Assembly: GCA_902591025.1 (NCBI GenBank)
Contig: CACIZB010000002.1
Location: forward strand, 62,001 to 126,000
Source of the DNA: an uncultured Pelagibacteraceae bacterium
Lineage (GTDB): Bacteria; Pseudomonadota; Alphaproteobacteria; Pelagibacterales; Pelagibacteraceae
Reading direction: 5' to 3'
DNA: 64,000 bases
In this document: positions 48,488 through 57,945 of the stretch, one piece after another
Layout: each line of letters opens with the position of its first letter
Numbering within the stretch: the stretch's first letter is position 1
Position numbers and translations under genes: made by a program
The notes under the pieces: generated by a model
The model's input: the letters and a program-made list of their open reading frames with translations, nothing else
The model's database searches: none
What the model was told of the DNA's origin: nothing

Positions 48488-50024
48488 TTTCAATTTTATT
48501 AAATGAAAAAATTAATAAAATATACAAAAAAATTAATAATCCAAAAATTTTATTTTTAAATTTTGAAAATATTGTTGGTTGTATTTTATTGATTTCATTA
48601 AGGTCTAAATAACCAGATTGACCAGAATCTACAATTTGTTCACTAACTCCAAGTGGGTTAATTATTGATGCAATTCCATTATTAGATGACCTAATCACGT
48701 ATTTTCCACTCTCAATCGCTCTCAATATACTATGAGAAAAATGTTGTTTCGGACCAATTGATCCACCGAACCAACCATCCTCTGAAATGTTAACAATAAA
48801 GTCAAAATCGGCTTTTTCAAATAATTTACCAGAATATATTATTTCATAACAAATAAGAGGTAAAATTTTTAACGAAAAATTTTTTTTCTCAATATTAATA
48901 ATTTTTCTTTCCTCTCCTCTTGAAAAGGATTGATAATTATTTGTCAATGATTTTAAACCTAATCTTTTAAGCACTTTTTCAAAAGGTAAAAATTCTCCAA
49001 AAGGAACAAGTTTTACTTTATTGTAGGAGGATAATAAATTTAATTTGTTATCGTATACAGATAGTGAGTTGAAAAATTTCTTAGATCCTTTATCTCTAAT
49101 TTCTGTGTTTGATCCTATTATAAACAAATGATTTCGACTAAAATTCTCTTCAATAATTTTGCCAAAACTACTAATTTGATCTTGAGAAAAAGTGGGTAAA
49201 ATTCCCTCAGGCCAAACAAAAATCGTTTTTTCCTCAGAAACGGGATTACTTATTTTGATTAACTCTTCTAAAATTGAGCTTGGATCCACATTCAGATAAA
49301 ATCTATCTAGACTAATATTAGACCCTATTAATCTTATCTTATAGTCAAAAAATTTTTTTTCCAAAGAAATAAATTTTTTTTCATAGTAAAATCCATAAAT
49401 ATAGAAAAGTATAAAACCAATTAAAAAAGTAAAACAAACAATTAAACCCTTTTTTGAGTCTCTTAATATAATTAATGCTGGGCTAGTAAATAAAGATATG
49501 CATAACAAATTAAATCCATAAGTTCCAATAATTGAAATTATGCTTAAAATTCTAAGTTGATCTGAAAAACTATATGCAATTAAATTCCACGGAAAACCTG
49601 TTAAAATTGATCCTCTTAAAAATTCTAGAATACTAAATAATAATGAAAAAATTAAAAAAGAGCTAATAAGTTTCTTTGATTTAAAGATTATGAATAACAA
49701 AAAAATTAAACCAAAAAATATACTTAAGAAGGCAGGTATCAAAAGTAAAGTAAGTGGAATTAAAAATTTAAAATTTTCATCAAATGTTAAAGAAAAAGAG
49801 ATCCAGTAAAGGTTTGTCATAAAAAAACCAAATCCAAATATCCAACCATAGAAAAAAAATAAATTTTTCTTTTTATGGATTTTTGCTTTTTTAATTAGAA
49901 AAATAAAAATCGATGTAAAAGTAAAAAAGTTAACAAAAAAATAATTATAAGGAGGTAAACTTAAAGAGGTAATACAGCCAATTAGAAATAAAAAAACACA
50001 ATCAATAATTAACTTTTTTTTCAA
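48480..50024 (-). CDS. lnt: Apolipoprotein N-acyltransferase
   Basis: Lnt adds the third acyl chain to lipoproteins. The 514-residue protein has a membrane N-terminal half with about seven helices, then a nitrilase-type periplasmic domain with the Glu-Lys-Cys triad in [24 protein letters not shown] and [11 protein letters not shown], and a final C-terminal helix. The start codon is TTG. It serves lipoproteins such as the LptM-like and BON proteins in this window. Confidence 0.94.
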   Translation of the reverse strand: MKKKLIIDCVFLFLIGCITSLSLPPYNYFFVNFFTFTSIFIFLIKKAKIHKKKNLFFFYGWIFGFGFFMTNLYWISFSLTFDENFKFLIPLTLLLIPAFLSIFFGLIFLLFIIFKSKKLISSFLIFSLLFSILEFLRGSILTGFPWNLIAYSFSDQLRILSIISIIGTYGFNLLCISLFTSPALIILRDSKKGLIVCFTFLIGFILFYIYGFYYEKKFISLEKKFFDYKIRLIGSNISLDRFYLNVDPSSILEELIKISNPVSEEKTIFVWPEGILPTFSQDQISSFGKIIEENFSRNHLFIIGSNTEIRDKGSKKFFNSLSVYDNKLNLLSSYNKVKLVPFGEFLPFEKVLKRLGLKSLTNNYQSFSRGEERKIINIEKKNFSLKILPLICYEIIYSGKLFEKADFDFIVNISEDGWFGGSIGPKQHFSHSILRAIESGKYVIRSSNNGIASIINPLGVSEQIVDSGQSGYLDLNEINKIQPTIFSKFKNKIFGLLIFLYILLIFSFNKIENE

Positions 50025-50025
50025 C

Positions 50026-50487
50026 TTAATTTATTTTTGATATTACAGACTTAAATAAAATTTTTTCTCTTTTAAGCATTTTCTTATAATCATCATTTTT
50101 AATATGATCATATCCCAATAAGTGAAGAAAGCCGTGAATAAATGTTCTCACAAGTTTTTCTTTAAACACATTTAATCCTTGAGATTTAGGTTTATTCATG
50201 AAATCATAACTGATTATTATATCCCCTAAATATTTTTTTTTTGAAATTTTATTTTTTTTGTCAAATGGGAAAGATAAAACATCTGTAGATTTGTTTTTAT
50301 TTCTAAAACTTTTATTTAATTTTTTTATATTTTTGTTATTAGAAAGCATTAATGAAAGGCTTACTTTTTCATTTGGAAACTTATAGTTCTTTGGTAGAGA
50401 ATTACAAATTTTTTTAAAAAATAATTCCTTTTTTTTTAATTTTTTAGACCAAGCTTTCTCTTCAGAGAAAACATTTATATTAATCAT
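50026..50487 (-). CDS. ybeY: Endoribonuclease YbeY
   Basis: YbeY is a zinc-dependent RNase for 16S rRNA 3' maturation and quality control. The metal motif HGFLHLLGYDH with its three histidines lies near residue 117. The N-terminal part (KKLNKSFRNKNKSTDVLSFPF) is also conserved. The 153 residues are typical. It overlaps phoH by eight bases and follows the usual phoH-ybeY-lnt order. Confidence 0.93.
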   Translation of the reverse strand: MININVFSEEKAWSKKLKKKELFFKKICNSLPKNYKFPNEKVSLSLMLSNNKNIKKLNKSFRNKNKSTDVLSFPFDKKNKISKKKYLGDIIISYDFMNKPKSQGLNVFKEKLVRTFIHGFLHLLGYDHIKNDDYKKMLKREKILFKSVISKIN

Positions 50488-51475
50488 TTTTAGAATAAGC
50501 TTTAACTATTTTTGACACCAATGGGTGTCTAACAACATCTGAATGGTCAAAGTCTATAATTGAAATTTCATTCAAATGACCCAATAATTTCTTAGATTTT
50601 AAAAGACCTGACATACTTTTATTTTGCAAATCTATTTGGGATGGATCTCCGTTGACTACAATTTTTGAATTCTCTCCAATTCTTGTCAAAAACATTTTTA
50701 TTTGTATGTCAGTAGCATTTTGTGCTTCATCTAAAATTGCGAACGAATTTTTTAAAGTTCTACCTCTCATAAAAGCAAGTGGTGCTATTTCTATATCTCC
50801 AATTTCTATCATTCTTTGTATTTTCTCAAAATCAAATAAATCGTACAACGAGTCATATAAGGGTCTAAGATAAGGATCTACTTTTTCCTTCATATCACCA
50901 GGCAAAAAACCTAATCTCTCTCCAGCCTCAACAGCAGGCCTAGACAAAATAATTCTCTCAATCTTTTTTTCTAGCAACATTGTTAGACCTACAGCAACCG
51001 CAAGGAAAGTTTTCCCAGTTCCAGCTGGCCCAGCAGAAATTACAATATCACTTTGTCTTAGAGCTCTTACATAACTTTTTTGTTTTTCTGATCTAGGTAT
51101 AATAGATTTTTTTGGTGTTTTAATAACATCTGTCACATTATTTTTTTTTGCTTTTTCACTAATCATGAATTTATCTACTGAGGATACTATATCTTTATTT
51201 TCTATGCTTCCATTAATTATAAATTGATCAGCAAGAAATTGTATTGCATTTTTAATAATCTCATTTTTTTGTAAACTAGATTTAATAAGTATTGAATTTC
51301 CTCTTGAATAAAGATTTGATTGTGTAATTTTTTCTAATTCTTTTAAATTTTTGTTAAATTCTCCTACAACACCCATCAATAAATCATTGTTGTGGAAAAT
51401 AACACTTAATGTATTATTGTCAGAATAAACAAATTTAAGTGGGGAATTAATATTTTTTTTAATTATATTACTCAA
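50480..51475 (-). CDS. PhoH-like ATPase
   Basis: The 331-residue protein is a cytosolic ATPase of the PhoH (YbeZ) type that partners YbeY in RNA metabolism. Walker A is SAGPAGTGKTFLAVAVG near residue 150 and Walker B FAILDEAQNAT near residue 245. The only upstream start in frame is a TTG (51475), four bases after miaB; an internal ATG 33 codons in would remove part of the N-terminal domain. Confidence 0.92.
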   Translation of the reverse strand: MSNIIKKNINSPLKFVYSDNNTLSVIFHNNDLLMGVVGEFNKNLKELEKITQSNLYSRGNSILIKSSLQKNEIIKNAIQFLADQFIINGSIENKDIVSSVDKFMISEKAKKNNVTDVIKTPKKSIIPRSEKQKSYVRALRQSDIVISAGPAGTGKTFLAVAVGLTMLLEKKIERIILSRPAVEAGERLGFLPGDMKEKVDPYLRPLYDSLYDLFDFEKIQRMIEIGDIEIAPLAFMRGRTLKNSFAILDEAQNATDIQIKMFLTRIGENSKIVVNGDPSQIDLQNKSMSGLLKSKKLLGHLNEISIIDFDHSDVVRHPLVSKIVKAYSKND

Positions 51476-51478
51476 TAT

Positions 51479-52816
51479 TTATGCTACCCTTTTGTCCGAA
51501 TTTCTAATTTTTTCTCCGAATAAAGTACTCCTATTACTTGTCTTTATTTTGACTGGTAAGATTTTTCCTATATCCGTCTTTGTACCCTCGAATATTACTG
51601 GAGTCATAAATTCAGTTCTTCCGAAAACATATTTTTTATTCTTTGCTAAATTTTCTACTAGTATGTTTAAAGTTTTATTTTCTAAAGATTTGTTCTTATT
51701 TAATTGATTATCAAATAACAAACTTTGAATTATTTCTAATCTTTCTAAAGATATTTTCTTATCTATCAATTTACAGTTCGCTGCTTTAGTTCCCGGTCTA
51801 GGACTAAAAATGAAAGAATATGAGTTTATAAATTTTACCTTTTCAACTACTTCCAAAGTATCTTTAAAATCCTGATCACTCTCACCCGGATAACCAATTA
51901 TAAAATCACTAGAAAATTCTAAATTAGGATTTATTTTTTTTAATTTTTCACATATCTCTAAGTAATCATTAATAGTGTGTTTTCTATTCATAAGTTTTAG
52001 TATTTTATCTGATCCACTTTGGACAGGGAGATGAATTAAGGGCATTAATTTTTTTGAATATTTATAAATATCAATTAAATCCTCTGTCATATCTTTTGGA
52101 TGAGATGTTGTGTATCTAATTCTTTTAATTTCTGGAATTTTTTCTAATTCAATTATTAAATGTGACAATTTATTACTACCGTCTTGATAAGCATTTACAT
52201 TTTGACCTAGAAGTATTATTTCTTTTGAACCATTTTTAGCTAATAATTTAGCTTCCTCAACAACGATTTTCATCGACCTTGAATACTCTGGGCCTCTTGT
52301 AAAAGGCACAACACAAAAGTTACAAAATTTATCACAACCTTCCTGTATTGTTAAAAAAGATGAAACCTTACTATTATTATTTTTTATCTTATCAAAATAA
52401 ACAAATTTCTGAATTGTATCGAAATCTGTTTCCTCAATTTTTTCTTTTGGATTAAAATTAGTGAGTATTTTATTTATTTTGTGATAAGACTGTGGTCCTA
52501 TAACAATATCTATATAGGGTTCTCTTTTTAAAATTTCTTGGTTTTCAGCTTGAGCCACACATCCAGCAATAATAACTACGGGTTTCTTTTTATTAATATA
52601 TAATTTTTTAACTCTGCCAACTTCATGATAAACTTTTTGTTTTGCTTTATCTCTTATGTGACAAGTATTTAATATATAACAGTCAGCATCATCTTGATTT
52701 AAAGTTTTTTTGTAACCTATCTTGTTTAAAGTATCATAAAGCCTATTTGAATCATATTCATTCATTTGGCACCCAAAAGTTTTTATAAATATTTTTTTGC
52801 TTATATCTTTACTCAT
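51479..52816 (-). CDS. miaB: tRNA-2-methylthio-N6-dimethylallyladenosine synthase
   Basis: MiaB adds a methylthio group to the hypermodified A37 of tRNAs reading UNN codons. The N-terminal domain starts KIFIKTFGCQMNEYDS with three cluster cysteines in that region, the radical SAM triad is GCDKFCNFCVVP near residue 160, and a C-terminal TRAM domain follows. I choose the ATG nine codons inside the ORF-track start as closer to the family N-terminus; the longer form is possible. It follows the oxygenase gene without spacing. Confidence 0.94.
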   Translation of the reverse strand: MSKDISKKIFIKTFGCQMNEYDSNRLYDTLNKIGYKKTLNQDDADCYILNTCHIRDKAKQKVYHEVGRVKKLYINKKKPVVIIAGCVAQAENQEILKREPYIDIVIGPQSYHKINKILTNFNPKEKIEETDFDTIQKFVYFDKIKNNNSKVSSFLTIQEGCDKFCNFCVVPFTRGPEYSRSMKIVVEEAKLLAKNGSKEIILLGQNVNAYQDGSNKLSHLIIELEKIPEIKRIRYTTSHPKDMTEDLIDIYKYSKKLMPLIHLPVQSGSDKILKLMNRKHTINDYLEICEKLKKINPNLEFSSDFIIGYPGESDQDFKDTLEVVEKVKFINSYSFIFSPRPGTKAANCKLIDKKISLERLEIIQSLLFDNQLNKNKSLENKTLNILVENLAKNKKYVFGRTEFMTPVIFEGTKTDIGKILPVKIKTSNRSTLFGEKIRNSDKRVA

Positions 52817-52820
52817 TTTT

Positions 52821-53459
52821 TTAATACGTACTTGAGTTTTCATCTATTTTTGCATTAAAAGAAATTGATCGTCTTTCTTCATCAGTATCATAAAATGGAT
52901 AAACTGCATGCATCAAATAACTAGGGAACATATAGAACTCCCCTACTTTTGGTTTAATAATATAATTTGACTCTGAAAATAAATTTTTTGAGCCATGTAC
53001 TAAAACAAGCTTACCATTATTATTGGTTTTATTTTCTTGGTATGTATTCCCAAAACTATTAGGGACTTTTAAATATCCTACTCCAGAAATGTGTCCACTG
53101 TGCCAGTGTATTGGATTATATTCATGTTTAAATTGTCTCACAATCCAAGATTTTATAATTTGAAAACTTTGTAATTGTTTGTTTTGCTCATGCTTAAGCC
53201 ATTCTTTACAAGCTGATGCAAGAAATTCAGCCCACTTGATGCTTTTCATGTATTCTGTCTCTAAAAAAAATTCTTGATTTACATTTCCTGCTAAATCAGA
53301 ACCATGGTCAAGTTTTTTGATTTTATCATTATCTTTAATTATATCATCAACATATTTATTTAAACTTTGTAAAGTTTCATCTGGTATATTAAATTTAACC
53401 ACTGAAGGCCCGAAAGGTTTTATTATTTTCAATGATTGATTATTTTTTTTTGACTCCAT
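52821..53459 (-). CDS. Putative 2OG-Fe(II) oxygenase (TIGR02466-like)
   Basis: The 212-residue protein resembles the TIGR02466 oxygenase family. NPIHWHSGHISGVGYL provides the iron-binding His and partner residues, and FYMFPSYLMHAVYPF followed by RRSISFNAK provides the distal His and 2-oxoglutarate arginine. Substrate is unknown. It overlaps fur by 20 bp, so an Fe(II) enzyme is translated together with the iron regulator. Confidence 0.8.
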   Translation of the reverse strand: MESKKNNQSLKIIKPFGPSVVKFNIPDETLQSLNKYVDDIIKDNDKIKKLDHGSDLAGNVNQEFFLETEYMKSIKWAEFLASACKEWLKHEQNKQLQSFQIIKSWIVRQFKHEYNPIHWHSGHISGVGYLKVPNSFGNTYQENKTNNNGKLVLVHGSKNLFSESNYIIKPKVGEFYMFPSYLMHAVYPFYDTDEERRSISFNAKIDENSSTY

Positions 53460-53865
53460 ACAATTCTAATTTATGATCAACTAGTTTGTACCCATATTTT
53501 TCAGCTACTTTTTTTTTCAGCATTTCTATTTCTTCGTCTACAAATTCTATTATCTCTCCAGTTTTAACATTAATTAAATGATCATGATGCCCCTCTAAAA
53601 TTTGCTCATATCTTGCTTTGCCAGCTTTAAAATCATGTTTCATTAGTATTCCTGCCTCTTCAAGAATTTTTACAGTTCGATAAACTGTAGCTATACTAAT
53701 TTTAGTGTCTATTTTTGATACTCTATTATAGAGTTCATCTACATCAGGATGATCAGACTCACCATATCGCTCTTTTGATTCTGAGAGAACTTTTAAGATT
53801 ATTCTTCTTTGGTCGGTGAGTTTCACACCTTTTGATAAACATATTTGTTCAAGACTATCTGACAT
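53440..53865 (-). CDS. fur: Ferric uptake regulator family protein Fur
   Basis: The 141-residue regulator has the winged-helix motif GVKLTDQRRIILKVLSES and ISIATVYRTVKILEEAG, then the metal-binding segment GHHDHLINVKTGEIIEF. It lacks the two CxxC structural zinc pairs, as do many alphaproteobacterial Fur/Mur proteins that sense manganese or iron. The locus tsaB-fur-miaB is conserved in Alphaproteobacteria. It is a different protein from Irr at 37.5 kb. Confidence 0.88.
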   Translation of the reverse strand: MSDSLEQICLSKGVKLTDQRRIILKVLSESKERYGESDHPDVDELYNRVSKIDTKISIATVYRTVKILEEAGILMKHDFKAGKARYEQILEGHHDHLINVKTGEIIEFVDEEIEMLKKKVAEKYGYKLVDHKLELYGVKKK

Positions 53866-53873
53866 TTCTAATT

Positions 53874-54260
53874 TTAACTTATATAAATAGGATTAATCAA
53901 ATTCTTTTTGATTTTAAATTTGTCACATAAATCGGGTATATTCTCATACTTAATATTGCTAGGCTCTTCAAAATCCTCAAAACTAAAGCAATAATAATCA
54001 ATGTTATTGACGAAATGTATCGCCTGTATGGTGGAAAGCGAATTTCTTATTCCAGCAAAACTTCCAGGGCCTTTATTAACATAAAGCTTTGAAATATTCT
54101 TAATTTCTATATTTTTTGAGTTTAAAAACTCGTTTATCAAAATCATGATTTTTTCAAAATTTTTTTTAGTATTTTCATGAGTAATATAATAATTATTATG
54201 ATTATTAATGATCATAAAAAAAATTTTATCTTTAGTTGCGTCAATAATAAGTTTTATCAT
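53874..54260 (-). CDS. tsaB: TsaB-like tRNA threonylcarbamoyladenosine protein, short form
   Basis: TsaB partners TsaD in making t6A at tRNA position 37. From the ATG at 54260 the protein has about 128 residues. It opens MIKLIIDATKDKIFF and holds the conserved VNKGPGSFAGIRNSLSTIQAI. Normal TsaB has about 220 residues, so the C-terminal half is missing. The rimI gene that usually separates tsaB from fur is absent too. The ORF-track start (54311) is unlikely. Its 5' end overlaps the divergent deacetylase gene by 53 bp. Confidence 0.82.
   Translation of the reverse strand: MIKLIIDATKDKIFFMIINNHNNYYITHENTKKNFEKIMILINEFLNSKNIEIKNISKLYVNKGPGSFAGIRNSLSTIQAIHFVNNIDYYCFSFEDFEEPSNIKYENIPDLCDKFKIKKNLINPIYIS
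54196..54217. repeat. Palindrome at the overlapping 5' ends of tsaB and the deacetylase gene
   Basis: TTATGATTATTAATGATCAT plus AA is a 22-bp palindrome with one mismatched pair. It covers the deacetylase start codon and lies inside tsaB. It could be an operator for both genes, or only an accident of AT-rich DNA. Confidence 0.35.
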
Positions 54261-55263
54261 TTTACAGTTATTTTTTTTAGTCAATTCTAATTCAGAGTCG
54301 AGTAATAGCAAATATTTTTCTCACGATAATGGAATATTGTCTGTTATGTATCATAGATTTAATGAAAATAAATATCCTTCAACTAACGTACGGATGGAAA
54401 TGTTTGAAAAACAACTTCAAATGATAAAAGAGCTTAATTATGATTTTTATGATCCTAAGAAGCTTATTCCTGAATTTGAAAAACCAAAAGAAAGAAAGAA
54501 AATTTTAATAACTATAGATGATGGATTTAAATCATTCTACGACGAAGCATGGCCATATTTAAAGAAAAATAGAATTCCATTTATACTCTTTATATCTACG
54601 GAACCAGTTGGAAAAAGGGGTTATATGGATTGGAGAGAGATTAAGGAAATTGAAAAATTTGATTTTGCCACAATTGGTCATCATTCTCATACACATGAAT
54701 ATTTAATTGAAATGAGTGAATCTGAATTTATCAGGGATATTGAAACTGCAACAAAAATTTTTAAAGATAATCTTGGATATGTTCCAGAAATTTTTTCTTA
54801 TCCTTTTGGAGAATATTCTGAATATATGAAAAAATACATTTCTAAAAATTTTAAAATTGCATTTGGACAACACTCAGGTGTTATCGATGTCAATAAAAAT
54901 AAATTTGAATTACCTAGATTTCCGATAAATGAAAAATATGGTGATCTGAAGAGATTTAAATCATTAATAGATTACTTACCTTTAGAATATAAAAAATTAG
55001 AACCTATAGAAAAAAAAATAAAAGAAAAAAATAATCCTCCACAAATAATAGTTACATTCTTTCCAGAACAAAAAAATATCAAAAATATAAATTGTTATGC
55101 AAATGATGGTGGGGAGTGGAGTAAACCAAATTTAAAATTTGAAAATGAGATCTTAAAAATAAATTTTGATAAAAAATTTTTACCTCGTAGAGGTAGAATT
55201 AACTGTTCATTGAATGATAACGGTAAATGGAGATGGTTTGGTACACAGTTTACAATTCAATAG
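54208..55263 (+). CDS. Polysaccharide deacetylase family protein (secreted)
   Basis: The 351-residue protein has a basic N-terminus and hydrophobic signal sequence (to about residue 30) and a NodB-like deacetylase domain. LSVMYHRF, ITIDDGFKSFYDEAWPYL (catalytic Asp pair) and GHHSHTHEYL (metal His residues) are the main motifs. About 90 C-terminal residues form a separate beta-rich part. It probably removes acetyl groups from an envelope glycan. It is divergent from, and overlaps, tsaB. Confidence 0.87.
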   Translation: MIIKKILSLVASIISFIILQLFFLVNSNSESSNSKYFSHDNGILSVMYHRFNENKYPSTNVRMEMFEKQLQMIKELNYDFYDPKKLIPEFEKPKERKKILITIDDGFKSFYDEAWPYLKKNRIPFILFISTEPVGKRGYMDWREIKEIEKFDFATIGHHSHTHEYLIEMSESEFIRDIETATKIFKDNLGYVPEIFSYPFGEYSEYMKKYISKNFKIAFGQHSGVIDVNKNKFELPRFPINEKYGDLKRFKSLIDYLPLEYKKLEPIEKKIKEKNNPPQIIVTFFPEQKNIKNINCYANDGGEWSKPNLKFENEILKINFDKKFLPRRGRINCSLNDNGKWRWFGTQFTIQ

Positions 55264-55265
55264 AA

Positions 55266-56333
55266 TTAAATTAAGCTTTCTAACTTAATACTTGAAGGGA
55301 GCAATCTAGCATCATCAAAATCTTTGAGATTATTTTGTTTAATAATTTTTTGTAAAACATCCACGTATTTTTCACCAGTTTCAGCATATTGATTTAAAAA
55401 CTTTACCAAAAGTAAACTATCTAAAGCTAATCCTTTGTCTCTTAATTCTGCTCGAGCTTTTCTTAAGTTCTTATAAGAGGAATGAGTGTTTAAGTTACGT
55501 TGATAAGCTCGGACAGAAGCTTGCAATACATTAAATTTCATTACTTTATGGCCTTTGCTTTTATCCGCATCTTTTGGTTTCAAGCCCTCACCTGACCATG
55601 TCCACTGTCCAAACAATGCATTTCCCTCCTGAGCAAATCTTGATGTTCCCCAACCAGTTTCTTTGGCTGCTTGGGCGATTGCAAGTGAAACAGGTATTTC
55701 ATCCATTCTAATTTTTAAGATTGATAATTCTTTAGATGGTATTCCATATTGCTTATATTTTTTTTCAAGCCATTTTTTTTCTAATTTTGTATTATTGTTT
55801 TTGTTAATAATACTGAAAAGTCTCTTTCTATCTAACCTAATATTATTATTTTCCTTAAGAATTAATGGTAATACAATTTGAATAAAGAAATCTTTTCTTT
55901 GTTTAGTATCTTCTATCATTTTAATTTCTGCAGGAAGCAATGTTAGTGCGACTGGTTTGACTAATTTTTTTTCTCTTACATCTTTCAGAGAATATTTAGT
56001 ATCTTCAAAAAGCTGTTTGATTGTTGAGGCATTTAATCTTACTGTATCAGTCTCCAAATCATTTAGACTAAAAATATCTTTTAATAAATCATTTTCATCC
56101 AGATAAGCCCCATCATCAGTCTCTAAATTCTTCCCATCATTGTTTAATGTGTAAGCTAATATTTGCTTAGAGTTATTTTCAAATACAAAAGTTTTATTTT
56201 TTGAATAATTTATTGCTATTGGCATGAGATAAAAAAAAGAAATAATTAATAAAGAGCTTAAAAAGATTTTATAAAAAGGCTTTAAACTTCTCTGATCTAA
56301 GACTTTTAAAAATTTGATAAACGATTTATTCAT
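55266..56333 (-). CDS. Glucosaminidase-domain protein, Bax-like
   Basis: The 355-residue protein has one N-terminal membrane helix (FYKIFLSSLLIISFFYLMPIA) and a C-terminal glucosaminidase domain with VSLAIAQAAKETGWGTSRFAQEGNALFGQWTW, as in E. coli Bax. It should cut peptidoglycan in the periplasm. The ORF-track start is a TTG; the ATG one codon later is used. It is convergent with the deacetylase gene, two bases apart, forming a small envelope pair. Confidence 0.87.
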   Translation of the reverse strand: MNKSFIKFLKVLDQRSLKPFYKIFLSSLLIISFFYLMPIAINYSKNKTFVFENNSKQILAYTLNNDGKNLETDDGAYLDENDLLKDIFSLNDLETDTVRLNASTIKQLFEDTKYSLKDVREKKLVKPVALTLLPAEIKMIEDTKQRKDFFIQIVLPLILKENNNIRLDRKRLFSIINKNNNTKLEKKWLEKKYKQYGIPSKELSILKIRMDEIPVSLAIAQAAKETGWGTSRFAQEGNALFGQWTWSGEGLKPKDADKSKGHKVMKFNVLQASVRAYQRNLNTHSSYKNLRKARAELRDKGLALDSLLLVKFLNQYAETGEKYVDVLQKIIKQNNLKDFDDARLLPSSIKLESLI

Positions 56334-56346
56334 CAATCATTTTTCC

Positions 56347-56886
56347 CTATATTGCCTCAACTTCTTTAACTTCTGGAATATAATGACATAAAAGATTCTG
56401 AACACCTTGTTTAAGTGTCATAGTAGAACTTGGACAACCAGAACAGCTCCCTTGTAATTGAACTTTCACCGTGCCATTTTTAAATTCTTTAAATTTAATA
56501 TCTCCACCATCCTTAGCAACTGCAGGTCTAATTTTTTGGTCAAGTATTTTTATTATTTTTTTTTCTATTTCCTCAAAATTTTCTTTATCTTCCTTTGGAC
56601 TATTTTCTATAACGCAGCTTTTGCCATTTGAGTAAAAATCATTTATTAGAGATATAACAATATGTTTTATTTCATCCCAAGAAAAATCATTTTGTTTGTT
56701 TATTGATATAAAGTCTTCACCCAAAAAAATGCTCTCAACTCCTTTGACCAATAGCAGACTTTTAATTAGCTCATTTTGTACATCATCTTTTTTGGTTATC
56801 TCAAAAGACCCATTTTTTGAAACAATTTTACCGGGTAAAAACTTTAGTGAATTAGGATTTGGGGTATTTTCAGTCTGAACAAACAT
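56347..56886 (-). CDS. NifU-like Fe-S scaffold/carrier (Nfu)
   Basis: The 179-residue protein has an Nfu N-terminal domain (MFVQTENTPNPNSLKFLPGK) and a C-terminal NifU domain with the cluster cysteines in VQLQGSCSGCPSSTMTLKQG. It delivers 4Fe-4S clusters to target enzymes. Such N-plus-C architecture is normal in Alphaproteobacteria and mitochondria (NFU1). It lies between the glucosaminidase and trpS genes. Confidence 0.92.
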   Translation of the reverse strand: MFVQTENTPNPNSLKFLPGKIVSKNGSFEITKKDDVQNELIKSLLLVKGVESIFLGEDFISINKQNDFSWDEIKHIVISLINDFYSNGKSCVIENSPKEDKENFEEIEKKIIKILDQKIRPAVAKDGGDIKFKEFKNGTVKVQLQGSCSGCPSSTMTLKQGVQNLLCHYIPEVKEVEAI

Positions 56887-56940
56887 AACATATTATATAG
56901 TCAATAATTTCAAAAATGGTACTTGATAATAAAATTTTTT

Positions 56941-57942
56941 TCAAAAACCAATAATTTCATGAATTTTTTTCATCTTTTGGGATGCTATTTTATCTGCTTT
57001 TTCAGATCCATCTAAAAGAATTTTATCTAAGTAATTACTATCTTGTAATAATTTTTTAATCTCAACTGATATAGGAGTTATCTTATCAACTAAGACTTGA
57101 GATAAAGATTCTTTAAAATCAGAAAAATTTTTTCCAGAGAATTCTTTAATGACCTCATCAAAATTTAAATCTGTTAAACTTGAATAAATACCTATTAAAT
57201 TTTTTACTTCTGGTCTTTTTGATAATTCTTCACCACTAGACGGCATTGGTAAGGCATCAGTTTTAGCTTTTTTAATTTTGTTTATAATTTGATCTTTATC
57301 ATCTGTTAGATTTACTCGACTTTGATCTGATATCTCCGATTTACTCATTTTTTTTAAACCATCTTTTAGACTCATTATTCTTGAAAATTCTTTTTGGATT
57401 AGTGGTTCAGGGACTTTAAAAAAGTCATCTACATTGAAATCATTATTAAATTTCTGTGCAATATCCCTCGATAATTCTAAGTGTTGTTTTTGATCATCTC
57501 CAACTGGAACATGTGAAGTATCATAAAGTAATATATCTGCTGCCATTAAGACAGGATAAGAATAAAGACCTATACTTGCCTTTTCTTTATCTTTTCCAGC
57601 TTTTTCCTTAAATTGTGTCATTCTATTCAGCCATCCCATTCTAGCTATACAACTTAAAATCCAGGCTGCCTCTGAATGAGCACTTACTTTTGACTGACTA
57701 AAAATAATATTTTTTTCAGGATCAATGCCACTAGCGATGAATGTTGCTACTGTCTCTCTTATATTGTCTCTTAACTCTTTAGGATCTTGGCTCACTGTTA
57801 TTGCGTGAAGATCTACGACACAAAAAATACACTCGTTATTTTTATCTTTACTTAATTTAACAAAGTTCTTAATTGCACCCAAATAATTCCCTAAATGAAG
57901 ATTTCCTGTAGGCTGAACTCCTGAAAAAATTTTTTTTCCCAT
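56941..57942 (-). CDS. trpS: Tryptophanyl-tRNA synthetase
   Basis: The 333-residue class I synthetase has the HIGH-type motif [16 protein letters not shown] at the N-terminus and KKMSKSE (KMSKS) near residue 200. DLHAITV and [18 protein letters not shown] are further TrpS signatures. It starts three bases after murJ, as in other Alphaproteobacteria. Confidence 0.95.
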   Translation of the reverse strand: MGKKIFSGVQPTGNLHLGNYLGAIKNFVKLSKDKNNECIFCVVDLHAITVSQDPKELRDNIRETVATFIASGIDPEKNIIFSQSKVSAHSEAAWILSCIARMGWLNRMTQFKEKAGKDKEKASIGLYSYPVLMAADILLYDTSHVPVGDDQKQHLELSRDIAQKFNNDFNVDDFFKVPEPLIQKEFSRIMSLKDGLKKMSKSEISDQSRVNLTDDKDQIINKIKKAKTDALPMPSSGEELSKRPEVKNLIGIYSSLTDLNFDEVIKEFSGKNFSDFKESLSQVLVDKITPISVEIKKLLQDSNYLDKILLDGSEKADKIASQKMKKIHEIIGF

Positions 57943-57945
57943 AGA

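Noticed and set aside
48480-48493. SAM riboswitch before metK
   Set aside because: metK overlaps lnt and has no non-coding leader that could hold one.
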